Positions 23,671 to 31,961 of a stretch of 64,000 nt of DNA are shown in pieces. The notes beneath the pieces are model-generated. The model ran no database searches. It was given only the letters and a program-made list of their open reading frames with translations, and had not been told where the DNA came from. Where the stretch lies: assembly GCA_050633465.1 (NCBI GenBank), contig JBOEGO010000022.1, positions 1 to 64,000 on the forward strand. The letters are read 5' to 3'. This stretch comes from UBA3069 sp050633465 (lineage in GTDB: Bacteria; Pseudomonadota; Alphaproteobacteria; Rhodobacterales; Rhodobacteraceae). A program made the translations under genes and the position numbers. Position 1 is the first letter of the stretch. The number at the start of each line of letters is the position of its first letter.

Positions 23671-25068
23671 ATGACTCTCATCTATTACGCCAACTCACCC
23701 AATTTTTTCACCGATACATTTTATTCCGGCTTCTCAATGGTCGGGACAGACGTGCTGATTGATGGAAATGTCTCTGTCGAACACCCGATCACAGGCTATC
23801 GTGCAGAATTCACAACCGACATCCCGGCAGAGCTGGAGGCCTACTTCAATGCAGACATCCCAGCCTTCTCCGCCACTGTCAGCCAGATCGACTTCTACGA
23901 CGGCTTCAACAACCTTGTTGCGCAGGTCGTCTATGACCTCACGCCAGCGCTAAGCGCAGCCGATCTGACCTTTTACCTTGAATTCTATGAAATTGTCGGC
24001 GCTCCGTCATTATTAACCACGATCATGCAAAATGCGGCGCTTGGCCCGGTCAGCGCCATATTCGATGCCAGTTTCCTGGCACCCGCCGCCGGAGAGTTCA
24101 CGCTCGATACCCAGGCCATACCCACATATATCTGGTCCACCTACTCCACCCTTTATGCCTCACAACACGACGACCGGCTTCAGGCCAGCGGCGAAATCTC
24201 GCAAACGATCTATGGGCAAGGCGGCAATGACACGATGATCGGGTCCTCCCGCTCCCATATTTTTTATGGTGGTGCCGGCGATGACACCTTTGTCGGTTCC
24301 ACCAACGGCACGCAATTCTTTGGCGAAGACGGGGTCGATGTCGCCAGCTTCAACGGAATCTATTCAGATTTCCTGATCTCCACCGGATTTACCGGATCAG
24401 CCACCGTAATTGGATTTGGCGGGGCTGACACGCTGGTCTCTACCGAATACATTAAATTCGAAAACTTCAATGGCGTGGGCTACGTGACCACACATGTCGA
24501 CCTGTTCAATCTGCACGGCTGGTCGCGCAGCACCCAAACCAACAACCTGGCTGACCAGCAAACCGCACTGGAAATCATCTATGATGATGGGCGCCAGATG
24601 ACCTACAGCTTTAGCGGGACCACCCGCATAGGGCGGGTCACAACCGACGTGAACGATGGCCACGGATGGACCACAATCACCGAAACCTTCAACTTTGCGG
24701 GGCAGGTCGACACTCGCAACATCGTTGATGACAACGGTCTGACCTTTTACACCACCTTTGCGCCGGATGGCAGCAGCACCCGCACCGTCACCGATGCTGC
24801 GGATGATTTCCAATGGGCCAGCGTCGCCACCGCCTATGACAACAGCAGCACGCTGACCTCGCATGTCGTCACATTCGACAACGGGATCGAACGCAATTCT
24901 GCCTATACTGCGGGGCAACTCAGCACCATCACCATCACCGATGGCAATGATAGCTACGGCTGGGACAGGGTGGTCGATACCTATAACTCTGCAGGGTTCA
25001 ACACCGCGCGCGATGTCTATCTGGATGACGGCAGCACCACGCATTTCGAATACCTGCCGCTGGGCTGA
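23671..25068 (+). CDS. RTX-type protein with four 49-residue C-terminal repeats (paralogue 2)
   Basis: A 465-residue paralogue of the preceding RTX protein. The first 20 residues are similar (MTLIYYANSPNF), residues 20-170 are largely different, and RTX repeats lie at about 182-222 (GQGGNDTMIG, YGGAGDDTFVG). The repeat Trp residues are at 284, 333, 382 and 431, again spaced 49. The last roughly 85 residues are almost identical to paralogue 1, and so is the DNA there. The start at 23671 matches paralogue 1; the weak AGG-type ribosome site is the only one seen. No signal peptide. Confidence 0.82.
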   Translation: MTLIYYANSPNFFTDTFYSGFSMVGTDVLIDGNVSVEHPITGYRAEFTTDIPAELEAYFNADIPAFSATVSQIDFYDGFNNLVAQVVYDLTPALSAADLTFYLEFYEIVGAPSLLTTIMQNAALGPVSAIFDASFLAPAAGEFTLDTQAIPTYIWSTYSTLYASQHDDRLQASGEISQTIYGQGGNDTMIGSSRSHIFYGGAGDDTFVGSTNGTQFFGEDGVDVASFNGIYSDFLISTGFTGSATVIGFGGADTLVSTEYIKFENFNGVGYVTTHVDLFNLHGWSRSTQTNNLADQQTALEIIYDDGRQMTYSFSGTTRIGRVTTDVNDGHGWTTITETFNFAGQVDTRNIVDDNGLTFYTTFAPDGSSTRTVTDAADDFQWASVATAYDNSSTLTSHVVTFDNGIERNSAYTAGQLSTITITDGNDSYGWDRVVDTYNSAGFNTARDVYLDDGSTTHFEYLPLG

Positions 25069-25175
25069 TATATCCGGCGATCGGGCGGGCCGCGATCCGG
25101 CCTGCCCTGCACCGTTCACCCTTGCACGGCGCGGATCTGTGGCGCGTCACCTCTCGACATGGTCCAAAATACAGC

Positions 25176-25195
25176 ATGCGCCCCTCGGGGCGCAT
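25176..25195. terminator. Hairpin after the second RTX gene
   Basis: ATGCGCCCC, loop TC, GGGGCGCAT: a perfect 9-bp stem 108 nt after the stop codon, without a T-run. Its left arm is the microhomology at which the duplication joined, so the first RTX gene retains only the left arm and has lost this hairpin. Confidence 0.6.
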
Positions 25196-25244
25196 TCCGC
25201 CGGATCACTGCGGACGCGTCGCTGCGGACGCATCGTTGCCGGCC

Positions 25245-26447
25245 TCACCCTTGCTGAAAAACCGCCGCAACCTCGGCGCGGATGATGCGGGCGATCTGGG
25301 CGCAGTCCGCTAATGAAAACGTCAGCGGCAGGCGCATGTCGACAATGCCGCGCAACACGCGGTCTGTGGCGGGCATGGGCGGCGCATCGACATAGCGCCA
25401 ACTGTCATAACGGCTGGTGAACCCGCTTGGCTCTGCCCCGCCGAACCATTTCAATTCGACCCCACGGGCCAGACAGCGCGCCAGCACCTCGTTTATCGCC
25501 GCGTCCGACCAATCCAGCAGCAAAAACTGGATGGATGACCCGACATAACTTTCATCCGCAGGGCGCGTGACCAACATCAAACCCGCCGTGTCGCGCAGCC
25601 CCTCCTCGACCACACGATAACGCGCATTCCACGCCTCGCTGCGCGCTGGCAGGGTTTTCAACTGTGGCCGCAGGATCGCCGCGCGCAAATGGTCCATCCG
25701 CCCCGACACATTGGGCGTGTCGTATTTCACAGCCTCGAACACCGCCGCATCGGGCGCCGCGCCATGGCGACCGTATAACATATAAGACCCCGACAGCATC
25801 ACCGCCCTTGCGGCGATTTCAGCGTCATTGGTGACCAGCAAACCGCCCTCGCCCGAATTCATATGCTTATAGGTCTGGGTCGAAAAACACCCCACCACCC
25901 CGTCCGCCCCGGACAAGCGGCCGCGCCAACGCGCACCCATGGTGTGGGCGCAATCCTCGATCACCTTGATGCCATGCGCCGCGCAAATATCCAGCAAACG
26001 GTCCATGTCGCACAGATGCCCGCGCATATGCGACAGCATCAGCACATCGGCCATACCGGCCTTGGCCTCCAGATCATCCAGATCAATCACCAGCCCCTCG
26101 GTGACGCCCACAAACACCGGCACCGCACCGATGCTGGCAATCGCACCGGGCACCGGGGCCAGCGTGAATGCATTGGTCAACACGCGATCCCCCGCCTGCA
26201 CCCCGACGGCACGCAAAGCACAGGCCAGCGCATACCCCCCCGAGGCCACCGCCACGCAGTATTCCACCCCCATGTAATCGGCGAATTCACGTTCCAGCGC
26301 CGAAACCTCGCCCTGTTCGTCACCAACCAGATTGTAACGGTGCAACCGCCCCGATTGCATCACCTCGACGGCGCGGGCAATCGCATCTTTGGGGATAGGT
26401 TCCTGCTGGGTGAAATTGCCCGCGAACCGCTCAACCGCTTCATCCAT
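25245..26447 (-). CDS. DegT/DnrJ/EryC1-family aminotransferase
   Basis: PLP-dependent sugar-aminotransferase-type enzyme, 400 residues. The fold-type I core is visible: VASGGYALACALRAVGV (cofactor phosphate site), VIEDCAHTMGARWRG (Asp contacting PLP), and the lysine in CFSTQTYKHMNSGEGGLLVTND. The family usually aminates keto-sugars for surface polysaccharide or glycan synthesis. No other sugar-nucleotide gene is adjacent, so its substrate is open. The start at 26447 is chosen because GGAG lies 8 nt before it. It is downstream of gph on the same strand with a 47-nt gap. Confidence 0.88.
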   Translation of the reverse strand: MDEAVERFAGNFTQQEPIPKDAIARAVEVMQSGRLHRYNLVGDEQGEVSALEREFADYMGVEYCVAVASGGYALACALRAVGVQAGDRVLTNAFTLAPVPGAIASIGAVPVFVGVTEGLVIDLDDLEAKAGMADVLMLSHMRGHLCDMDRLLDICAAHGIKVIEDCAHTMGARWRGRLSGADGVVGCFSTQTYKHMNSGEGGLLVTNDAEIAARAVMLSGSYMLYGRHGAAPDAAVFEAVKYDTPNVSGRMDHLRAAILRPQLKTLPARSEAWNARYRVVEEGLRDTAGLMLVTRPADESYVGSSIQFLLLDWSDAAINEVLARCLARGVELKWFGGAEPSGFTSRYDSWRYVDAPPMPATDRVLRGIVDMRLPLTFSLADCAQIARIIRAEVAAVFQQG

Positions 26448-26494
26448 CACACGAACTCCGAACTGCAAGTGATTAATATTGCGTTAAAATGTGA

Positions 26495-27166
26495 TCAGGC
26501 GACAGGCGCACCGATCAGCCCCTCAACCACGCCGGACAACTCGCGGTAATGATCAATCATCGCCTCGGGGTGCAATGCCGCCACATCGCGCCCCGCAGGG
26601 CCGAATGTCACCAACAGCGACGGCACCCCCGCCGCCCGCGCGGTTTCCCGATCGGTCGGGGTGTCCCCCACCAACAGCGCCCGCTCCATCACGCCACCGG
26701 CCCGCGCCACCGCCTCGCGCAGGGGGGCGGGGTCGGGCTTGCGCACCGGCAATGTATCGGCCCCGACCAGCGAATGAAACAACCCGCGTGCGCCCATTTC
26801 CTGCATCAACTGCTCGGCCAGCGCGGCGGGTTTATTGGTGCAGATGCCGGTGCGATAGCCCGCGCTGCGCAGGGCCTCGACCGCCTCTAGCGTGCCATCG
26901 TAAAACCGCGTGTGGTGGGCAATATCCGCGGCATAGGCCTCTAACAACACCGGATACCAACGGTCGATATCGGCCTTGCGGCCCAACCGCTCGAACCCCA
27001 GCGCCAGCATCGCCCGCCCGCCCTTTTGCATCGCCGTTATCGCATCGGTGGACACATCCAGCACCGCGCCTTCGCCCATCTGCGCGAAACACACATTCGC
27101 CGCCGCGACCAGATCACCGCCCGTATCCGCCAATGTCCCATCCAGATCAAAGATAACCGTGCCCAT
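26495..27166 (-). CDS. gph: Phosphoglycolate phosphatase (HAD family)
   Basis: 223-residue HAD hydrolase: motif I FDLDGTLADTGGD, motif II ICTNKP, lysine in VRKPDPAPL (motif III), and motif IV VGDTPTDRETA. A helical cap domain lies between motifs I and II. The likely reaction is removal of phosphate from 2-phosphoglycolate formed in DNA repair or photorespiration-like metabolism. Its place divergent from glmU and glmS matches the arrangement I know from Rhodobacteraceae. The ATG at 27164-27166 faces a 137-nt divergent promoter region. Confidence 0.93.
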   Translation of the reverse strand: MGTVIFDLDGTLADTGGDLVAAANVCFAQMGEGAVLDVSTDAITAMQKGGRAMLALGFERLGRKADIDRWYPVLLEAYAADIAHHTRFYDGTLEAVEALRSAGYRTGICTNKPAALAEQLMQEMGARGLFHSLVGADTLPVRKPDPAPLREAVARAGGVMERALLVGDTPTDRETARAAGVPSLLVTFGPAGRDVAALHPEAMIDHYRELSGVVEGLIGAPVA

Positions 27167-27303
27167 GCGCGCCCTTTCCGCAAATTCCCGCCGCAGCCTG
27201 TGTCAGCTTGCAACATTCCTTGATGCCCGTAAGGAGTTCCAGCCTTGCGCGCCCATGCTGAACGGATAAAACAGGCGCAACCGAATAACAAAGAGTAAAT
27301 GGC

Positions 27304-28647
27304 ATGAGCATAGCATTGGTCATCCTCGCTGCTGGCAAAGGCACGCGGATGCAATCGGACCTACCCAAAGTGTTGCACAGGGTGGCAGGCGCCCCCCTGC
27401 TGGTCCATGCCATGAAATCGGGCGAGGCACTGGACCCGTCGCGCATCATCGTTGTTGCTGGCCATGGTGCCGATCTGGTGACCGCCGCCGCCACCGATTG
27501 GCAACCCGCCGCACAGATCGTGCTGCAACAGGAACAGCTGGGCACCGGCCACGCCGTCGATCAGGCCCGCGCCCATCTGGCGGATTTCGACGGCGATGTG
27601 ATCGTGCTATATGGCGACACCCCGTTTATCCGGCCTGAAACGCTCGATACCATGCTGACCGCCCGCGCCAGCAACGATGTGGTCGTGCTGGGCTTCGAGG
27701 CCGCCGACCCGGGCCGCTATGGCCGTCTGGTGATGGATGGGCAGACGCTGGATAAAATCGTTGAATTCAAGGATGCAACAGATCAGGAACGCCTGATAAC
27801 CCTATGTAATTCCGGCGTGATCTGCGCCAGCCGCGAAACGCTGTTTGACCTGTTAACGGCGATTGATAACAGCAACGCCAGCGGCGAATACTACCTGACC
27901 GACATCATCGGGCTGGCCCGTGCGCGCGGGCTGTCCGCCACCGCCGTCACCTGCGATGAAACCGAAACCATGGGCATCAATTCCCGCGCCGAACTGTCCA
28001 TCGCGGAAACCGCGTTTCAGGCCAGAATGCGCGCCGAAATGACCGAGGTCGGCGTCTATATGCCAGCCCCCGAAACCGTGTATTTCAGCCATGACACCGT
28101 GATCGGCCGCGACGCCACCGTGGAACAATTCGTCGTGTTCGGCCCCGGTGCCAGCGTCGAATCCGGCGCAACCATCCGCGCATTTTCCCACCTCGAGGGA
28201 TGCCACGTATCGCAAGGCGCCAGCGTCGGCCCCTATGCCCGCCTGCGCCCGGGTGCCGAACTGAACGAAAACGTCCATGTCGGCAATTTCGTCGAAATCA
28301 AAAACGCGATCCTGCACGAGGGCGCAAAGGCGGGCCACCTGTCATACATCGGTGACGCCGACATCGGCGCGGGCACCAATATCGGCGCGGGCACCATCAC
28401 CTGTAATTACGACGGCGTGATGAAACACCGCACCACCGTCGGGCGCGAGGCATTCATCGGGTCCAACACCATGCTGGTCGCGCCGGTCACTGTGGGCGAT
28501 TATGCCCTGACTGCATCGGGGTCGGTCATCACCATGAACGTCCCCTCCGAGGCCCTGTCACTGGCACGCGCCAAGCAGGTCAACAAACCGGGCCTCGCCA
28601 CGAAATTGTTTGATAAATTAAAATCTATTAAAGCGAACAAGGGATAA
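27304..28647 (+). CDS. glmU: Bifunctional GlmU: GlcN-1-P acetyltransferase and uridylyltransferase
   Basis: Makes UDP-GlcNAc for peptidoglycan and lipid A. The N-terminal pyrophosphorylase domain has the signature LAAGKGTRMQSDLPKVLH and DGDVIVLYGDTPF. The C-terminal left-handed beta-helix acetyltransferase runs from about residue 250 with hexapeptide repeats and contains KNAILHEGAKAGHLSYIGD and NYDGVMKHRTTVG. 447 residues, usual length. glmS follows 11 nt later, so the two steps of amino-sugar supply are co-transcribed. Confidence 0.98.
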   Translation: MSIALVILAAGKGTRMQSDLPKVLHRVAGAPLLVHAMKSGEALDPSRIIVVAGHGADLVTAAATDWQPAAQIVLQQEQLGTGHAVDQARAHLADFDGDVIVLYGDTPFIRPETLDTMLTARASNDVVVLGFEAADPGRYGRLVMDGQTLDKIVEFKDATDQERLITLCNSGVICASRETLFDLLTAIDNSNASGEYYLTDIIGLARARGLSATAVTCDETETMGINSRAELSIAETAFQARMRAEMTEVGVYMPAPETVYFSHDTVIGRDATVEQFVVFGPGASVESGATIRAFSHLEGCHVSQGASVGPYARLRPGAELNENVHVGNFVEIKNAILHEGAKAGHLSYIGDADIGAGTNIGAGTITCNYDGVMKHRTTVGREAFIGSNTMLVAPVTVGDYALTASGSVITMNVPSEALSLARAKQVNKPGLATKLFDKLKSIKANKG

Positions 28648-28658
28648 AGGGGCATATT

Positions 28659-30479
28659 ATGTGCGGTATTGTCGGGGTTCTGGGCAGCCATGAAGTTGCG
28701 CCCATTCTGGTCGAGGCGCTGAAACGGCTGGAATACCGGGGCTATGACAGCGCCGGTATCGCCACCATCAATGACGGCGTGCTGGACCGCCGCCGCGCTG
28801 TGGGCAAACTGGTCAATCTGTCGGATGAACTGGTGCATAACCCGCTGGCGGGCAAATCCGGCATCGGCCACACCCGCTGGGCCACCCATGGCGCACCATC
28901 CGTCACCAATGCCCATCCGCATCAGGCGGGCCGCGTCGCCGTGGTGCATAACGGCATCATCGAAAATTTCCGCGAATTGCGCGCCGAACTGGCCGCAAAG
29001 GGGCGCAATTTCGTCACCGAAACCGACACCGAAACCGTGGCCCTGCTTTGCGCCGAATATCTGGATAGCGGCAACAGCCCCCGCGAGGCCGCGCAGAAAA
29101 CCCTGGCCCGTCTGGACGGCGCATTCGCGCTGGCCTTCCTGTTTCATGGCGAAGAAGACCTGATGATCGCGGCACGCAAGGGGTCGCCGCTGGCCATCGG
29201 CCATGGTGACGGCGAAATGTATGTGGGCTCGGACGCCATCGCGCTGGCCCCCCTGACCGACCGCATCACCTATCTGGACGAAGGCGACTGGGCCGTGCTG
29301 ACCCGCAGCACGCTGGATATCCGCAACGCAGACGGCGAACAGGTGTCGCGCCCGATGAAAAAGATCCAGATCGACAGCGCCATGATCGACAAGGGCGGGC
29401 ATAAACACTTTATGTCCAAGGAGATAGCCGAACAACCGCTGGTGCTGGGCGAGGCGGTGCGCCATTACCTGTCGGATGACGGGCAAACCGTATCCCTCCC
29501 CGATGATCTGGATTTCACACAGGTCGAACGCCTGACCATGGTCGCCTGCGGCACCGCCTATTACGCCTGCCTGACCGCGAAATACTGGTTCGAACAACTG
29601 GCCCGTATTCCGGTCGAGGTCGACGTGGCATCCGAATTCCGCTACCGCGAACCGCCCGTGACTAAGGGCACCGTGGCCCTGTTCGTCAGCCAGTCGGGCG
29701 AAACCGCCGATACGCTGGCGGCCCTGCGTTACTGCGCGGGCAAGGCCGATAAAATCCTGTCGGTGGTCAATGTCGCCGAAAGCTCGATCGCAAGGGAAAG
29801 CGATCTGGCGCTGCCCATTCTGGCAGGCACCGAAATCGGCGTGGCCTCGACCAAGGCATTCACCTGCCAGCTGACGGTGCTGTTGATGCTGGCGCTGAAA
29901 GCCGCCGAACAAAAGGGCACGCTGACGCCCGAACGCGTGGCCGACCTGTTGTCGCATCTGCGCGCACTGCCCGGTGTGATGAACGCCGCCCTGACGCTGG
30001 ACAAGCCGGTGAAAAAGGTCGCGCGCAAGATCGCCGAGGCATCCGACACCCTGTTCCTTGGCCGTGGCGTGATGTTCCCCCTGGCACTAGAGGGCGCGCT
30101 GAAACTCAAGGAAATCAGCTATATCCACGCCGAAGCCTATGCATCGGGCGAATTGAAACACGGCCCCATCGCATTGATCGACAAAACCATGCCCGTGGTG
30201 GTCATGGCCCCGCGTGACACCCTGTTCGACAAAACCGTATCCAACATGCAAGAGGTGATGGCACGCGGCGGCAAGGTGCTGTTGATATCCGACGCGCAGG
30301 GGCTATCAGAGGCAGGCGAAGGCATCTGGCAATCCATCGAAATGCCACAGGTCGACCCCGTATTGACCCCGATCCTATACGCCCTGCCCGCACAATTGCT
30401 GGCCTATCACACCGCCGTCGCCAAAGGCACCGATGTCGACCAACCCCGCAATCTGGCCAAATCGGTGACAGTGGAATGA
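28659..30479 (+). CDS. glmS: Glutamine-fructose-6-phosphate aminotransferase
   Basis: Converts fructose-6-P and glutamine to glucosamine-6-P. 606 residues. The N-terminal Ntn amidotransferase starts with the catalytic Cys directly after Met (MCGIVGVLG). Two SIS isomerase domains follow (VACGTAYYACLTAKYWFE; SQSGETADTLAALRY), and the C-terminus ends KSVTVE as is typical. AAAGGGG precedes the ATG. No glmS-ribozyme-like structure is expected or seen in the 11-nt gap from glmU. Confidence 0.98.
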   Translation: MCGIVGVLGSHEVAPILVEALKRLEYRGYDSAGIATINDGVLDRRRAVGKLVNLSDELVHNPLAGKSGIGHTRWATHGAPSVTNAHPHQAGRVAVVHNGIIENFRELRAELAAKGRNFVTETDTETVALLCAEYLDSGNSPREAAQKTLARLDGAFALAFLFHGEEDLMIAARKGSPLAIGHGDGEMYVGSDAIALAPLTDRITYLDEGDWAVLTRSTLDIRNADGEQVSRPMKKIQIDSAMIDKGGHKHFMSKEIAEQPLVLGEAVRHYLSDDGQTVSLPDDLDFTQVERLTMVACGTAYYACLTAKYWFEQLARIPVEVDVASEFRYREPPVTKGTVALFVSQSGETADTLAALRYCAGKADKILSVVNVAESSIARESDLALPILAGTEIGVASTKAFTCQLTVLLMLALKAAEQKGTLTPERVADLLSHLRALPGVMNAALTLDKPVKKVARKIAEASDTLFLGRGVMFPLALEGALKLKEISYIHAEAYASGELKHGPIALIDKTMPVVVMAPRDTLFDKTVSNMQEVMARGGKVLLISDAQGLSEAGEGIWQSIEMPQVDPVLTPILYALPAQLLAYHTAVAKGTDVDQPRNLAKSVTVE

Positions 30480-31246
30480 GCAATGAAATGACCCTTGATG
30501 ACGCGCTGACCCAGCTGAAATCCCATATCGAACCCGACCGCGCCGCAGGCATGGCCGAATACCATAAGGTGCCGCGCGATTATCTGGGCATTCCCAATAC
30601 CGCGCTGAATGACGTGACCAAATCATGGCGTCAGGCGATGGATGTGCCCGAACGTGTCGCATTGGCCAGCGCCCTTTGGGATACCAATATATTCGAATGC
30701 CGTCTGGCCGCGGCCAAACTGTTGACACAGGCCCGGATCAAGGATGATCAGGCGATCTGGGATCTGATCCAGTCATGGCTGCCCGATCTGGACAGCTGGG
30801 CGATTGCCGATCACGTGATGATGGCGGGACAAAAACGGCTGGTCGCCCATCCCGACCGGATCGAGGACGTGGCCCAATGGGTCAAATCCCCCAGCCACTG
30901 GATTCGCCGTGCCGCCATGGTCGTGACCCTGCCCTATACCAAACAGAACCACCCCAAACCCGACGAATTGCTGATCCGCCAGCGGGTCATGGGCTGGGCC
31001 GCCGATTACGTGCGCGACCCAGAATGGTTCATCCAGAAATCGGTGGCATGGTGGCTGCGCGACCTGTCAAAACACGACCCCGAACGGGTGGTCTATTTCA
31101 TGTCGAACCACGCCAAACACATGAAACCCTTTGCCCGCAAAGAGGCCGAAAAATATCTGAACGATGCCGCCGCCAAAGTGGCAACAACGGCAAAGCCGCA
31201 GGAGGCGACCGCCCCCGCATCAGGGACAGGTGATACGCCCGAGTGA
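30476..31246 (+). CDS. AlkD-like DNA alkylation repair protein (HEAT-like repeats)
   Basis: A 256-residue all-helical protein. The pattern matches AlkD-type DNA glycosylases: ALWDTNIFECRLAAAKLL, then LPDLDSWAIADHV with W108 and D112 in the same relative places as the essential Trp and Asp of AlkD, and PSHWIRRAAMVVTLPY. These enzymes remove bulky or positively charged alkylated bases without base flipping. An Ala/Thr-rich tail follows residue 230. The ATG overlaps the glmS stop (ATGA), so it is co-translated with glmS. Confidence 0.86.
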   Translation: MSNEMTLDDALTQLKSHIEPDRAAGMAEYHKVPRDYLGIPNTALNDVTKSWRQAMDVPERVALASALWDTNIFECRLAAAKLLTQARIKDDQAIWDLIQSWLPDLDSWAIADHVMMAGQKRLVAHPDRIEDVAQWVKSPSHWIRRAAMVVTLPYTKQNHPKPDELLIRQRVMGWAADYVRDPEWFIQKSVAWWLRDLSKHDPERVVYFMSNHAKHMKPFARKEAEKYLNDAAAKVATTAKPQEATAPASGTGDTPE

Positions 31247-31272
31247 CAGGGTGCATTAATGACGCGTTATAT

Positions 31273-31329
31273 GGGGGGATGTCTGCCCCCCTCCCCGCGG
31301 TCGTGAATTGCATGACAATTCCCGACCGC
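31273..31329 (+). terminator. Two hairpins after the glmU-glmS-alkD operon
   Basis: First: GGGGGG (31273-31278), loop ATGTCTG, CCCCCC (31286-31291). Second: GCGGTCG and GAATTG (31297-31310), loop CATGA, then CAATTC and CGACCGC (31316-31329), with one mismatched pair. Located between convergent genes; neither has a strong T-run, but the dispersed GGTATTT element follows 11 nt later. Confidence 0.6.
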
Positions 31330-31339
31330 CACGTCCAAA

Positions 31340-31360
31340 GGTATTTTCAGAACAATGAAA
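31340..31360 (+). repeat. Dispersed GGTATTT/GAACAATGAA element, copy 2
   Basis: GGTATTT, TCA, GAACAATGAAA on the plus strand, 94 nt after the stop of the AlkD-like gene and just beyond two hairpins. Same layout as the copies at 10866, 46721 and 51578. Confidence 0.55.
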
Positions 31361-31385
31361 GCCAGGGGCGGCGAAAACCGCAGCG

Positions 31386-31874
31386 TTATTCGCTGAACAC
31401 CTGTAATTCGGGCAATCCCGTCAGCGGCGCATCCAGCAGGCGCATCGCCGCCAGCGAAATCCGGCTGCCCGACGACGCCGCGCCCTCGATCGGGATCAAT
31501 TCAACCTGCGCCGATTTGCCATTGGCGGCGTAGGTCACACGCCCCTTGCCGGCGGTTTTCACCAGCGGTGTTTCCAACCAGAACCCCGGTTTCGCCGGAT
31601 CGCCCAGTGATGCCACCGTGGTGCCGACCGGCCCGCTGGCACTGGCCACGGGGGCCGCAGCCGCGACGCGCTGTTCGGGCGTGGTGGTGTCGAACTGCTC
31701 GACCGTGCGGGCGGCCGAAGGGGGGCGCGCCGCCAGATCAGACCGCGCCACGGGCCGCGTTCCGGTGCTGACATCCGCAGCAACCGCAGGTTCAGGTTTG
31801 GCCACGGGTTTGGGCAACAACCCGCAACCGGACAGGGCAAGCGCCGCAATAGCAAAAGGGATCAACTGTTTCAT
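31386..31874 (-). CDS. Lipoprotein, unknown function
   Basis: A 162-residue protein with signal MKQLIPFAIAALALSGC (lipobox ALSGC) and a Pro/Ala/Thr-rich linker. A compact C-terminal part (VGTTVASLGDPAKPGFWLETPLV, then GKGRVTYAANGKSAQVELIP) resembles short beta-domains that decorate septal-ring-type lipoproteins in alphaproteobacteria. This likeness is weak. It is convergent with the AlkD-like gene and divergent from moaA with an 87-nt gap. Confidence 0.75.
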   Translation of the reverse strand: MKQLIPFAIAALALSGCGLLPKPVAKPEPAVAADVSTGTRPVARSDLAARPPSAARTVEQFDTTTPEQRVAAAAPVASASGPVGTTVASLGDPAKPGFWLETPLVKTAGKGRVTYAANGKSAQVELIPIEGAASSGSRISLAAMRLLDAPLTGLPELQVFSE

Positions 31875-31961
31875 ATGGTGCAGAATAGAGCCATGCGCCC
31901 TTGGTCGCAATCACGCATCCGTGCCCTTGCGCGGCCCCTCGCCCATGCCTAATGTCCCCCC

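Larger units (their letters stand above)
21158..25184. repeat. Tandem duplication, about 2 kb per unit, with a 9-bp microhomology junction
   Basis: Unit 1 spans 21158 to about 23203 and unit 2 spans 23204 to 25184. Each contains the 5' end of ivd, the divergent intergenic region, an RTX-type gene and its 3' flank. The string ATGCGCCCC occurs at 21158-21166 (inside ivd), at 23204-23212 (the novel junction) and at 25176-25184 (after the second RTX gene). This is what a duplication by microhomology would leave. The 3' ends and intergenic regions of the units remain close; the N-terminal halves of the genes have diverged strongly. Confidence 0.85.

Noticed and set aside
25245..27166. DegT aminotransferase and gph as part of a sugar-biosynthesis island
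   Set aside because: No nucleotide-sugar dehydratase, epimerase or glycosyltransferase is nearby; the pair sits by the conserved glmU/glmS block instead.
28648..28658. glmS ribozyme or riboswitch
   Set aside because: Only 11 nt separate glmU and glmS, and no such element fits; the glmS ribozyme is known from Firmicutes.
28500..29957. 485-codon minus-strand frame opposite glmU/glmS
   Set aside because: Antisense shadow of two essential, well-recognised genes.
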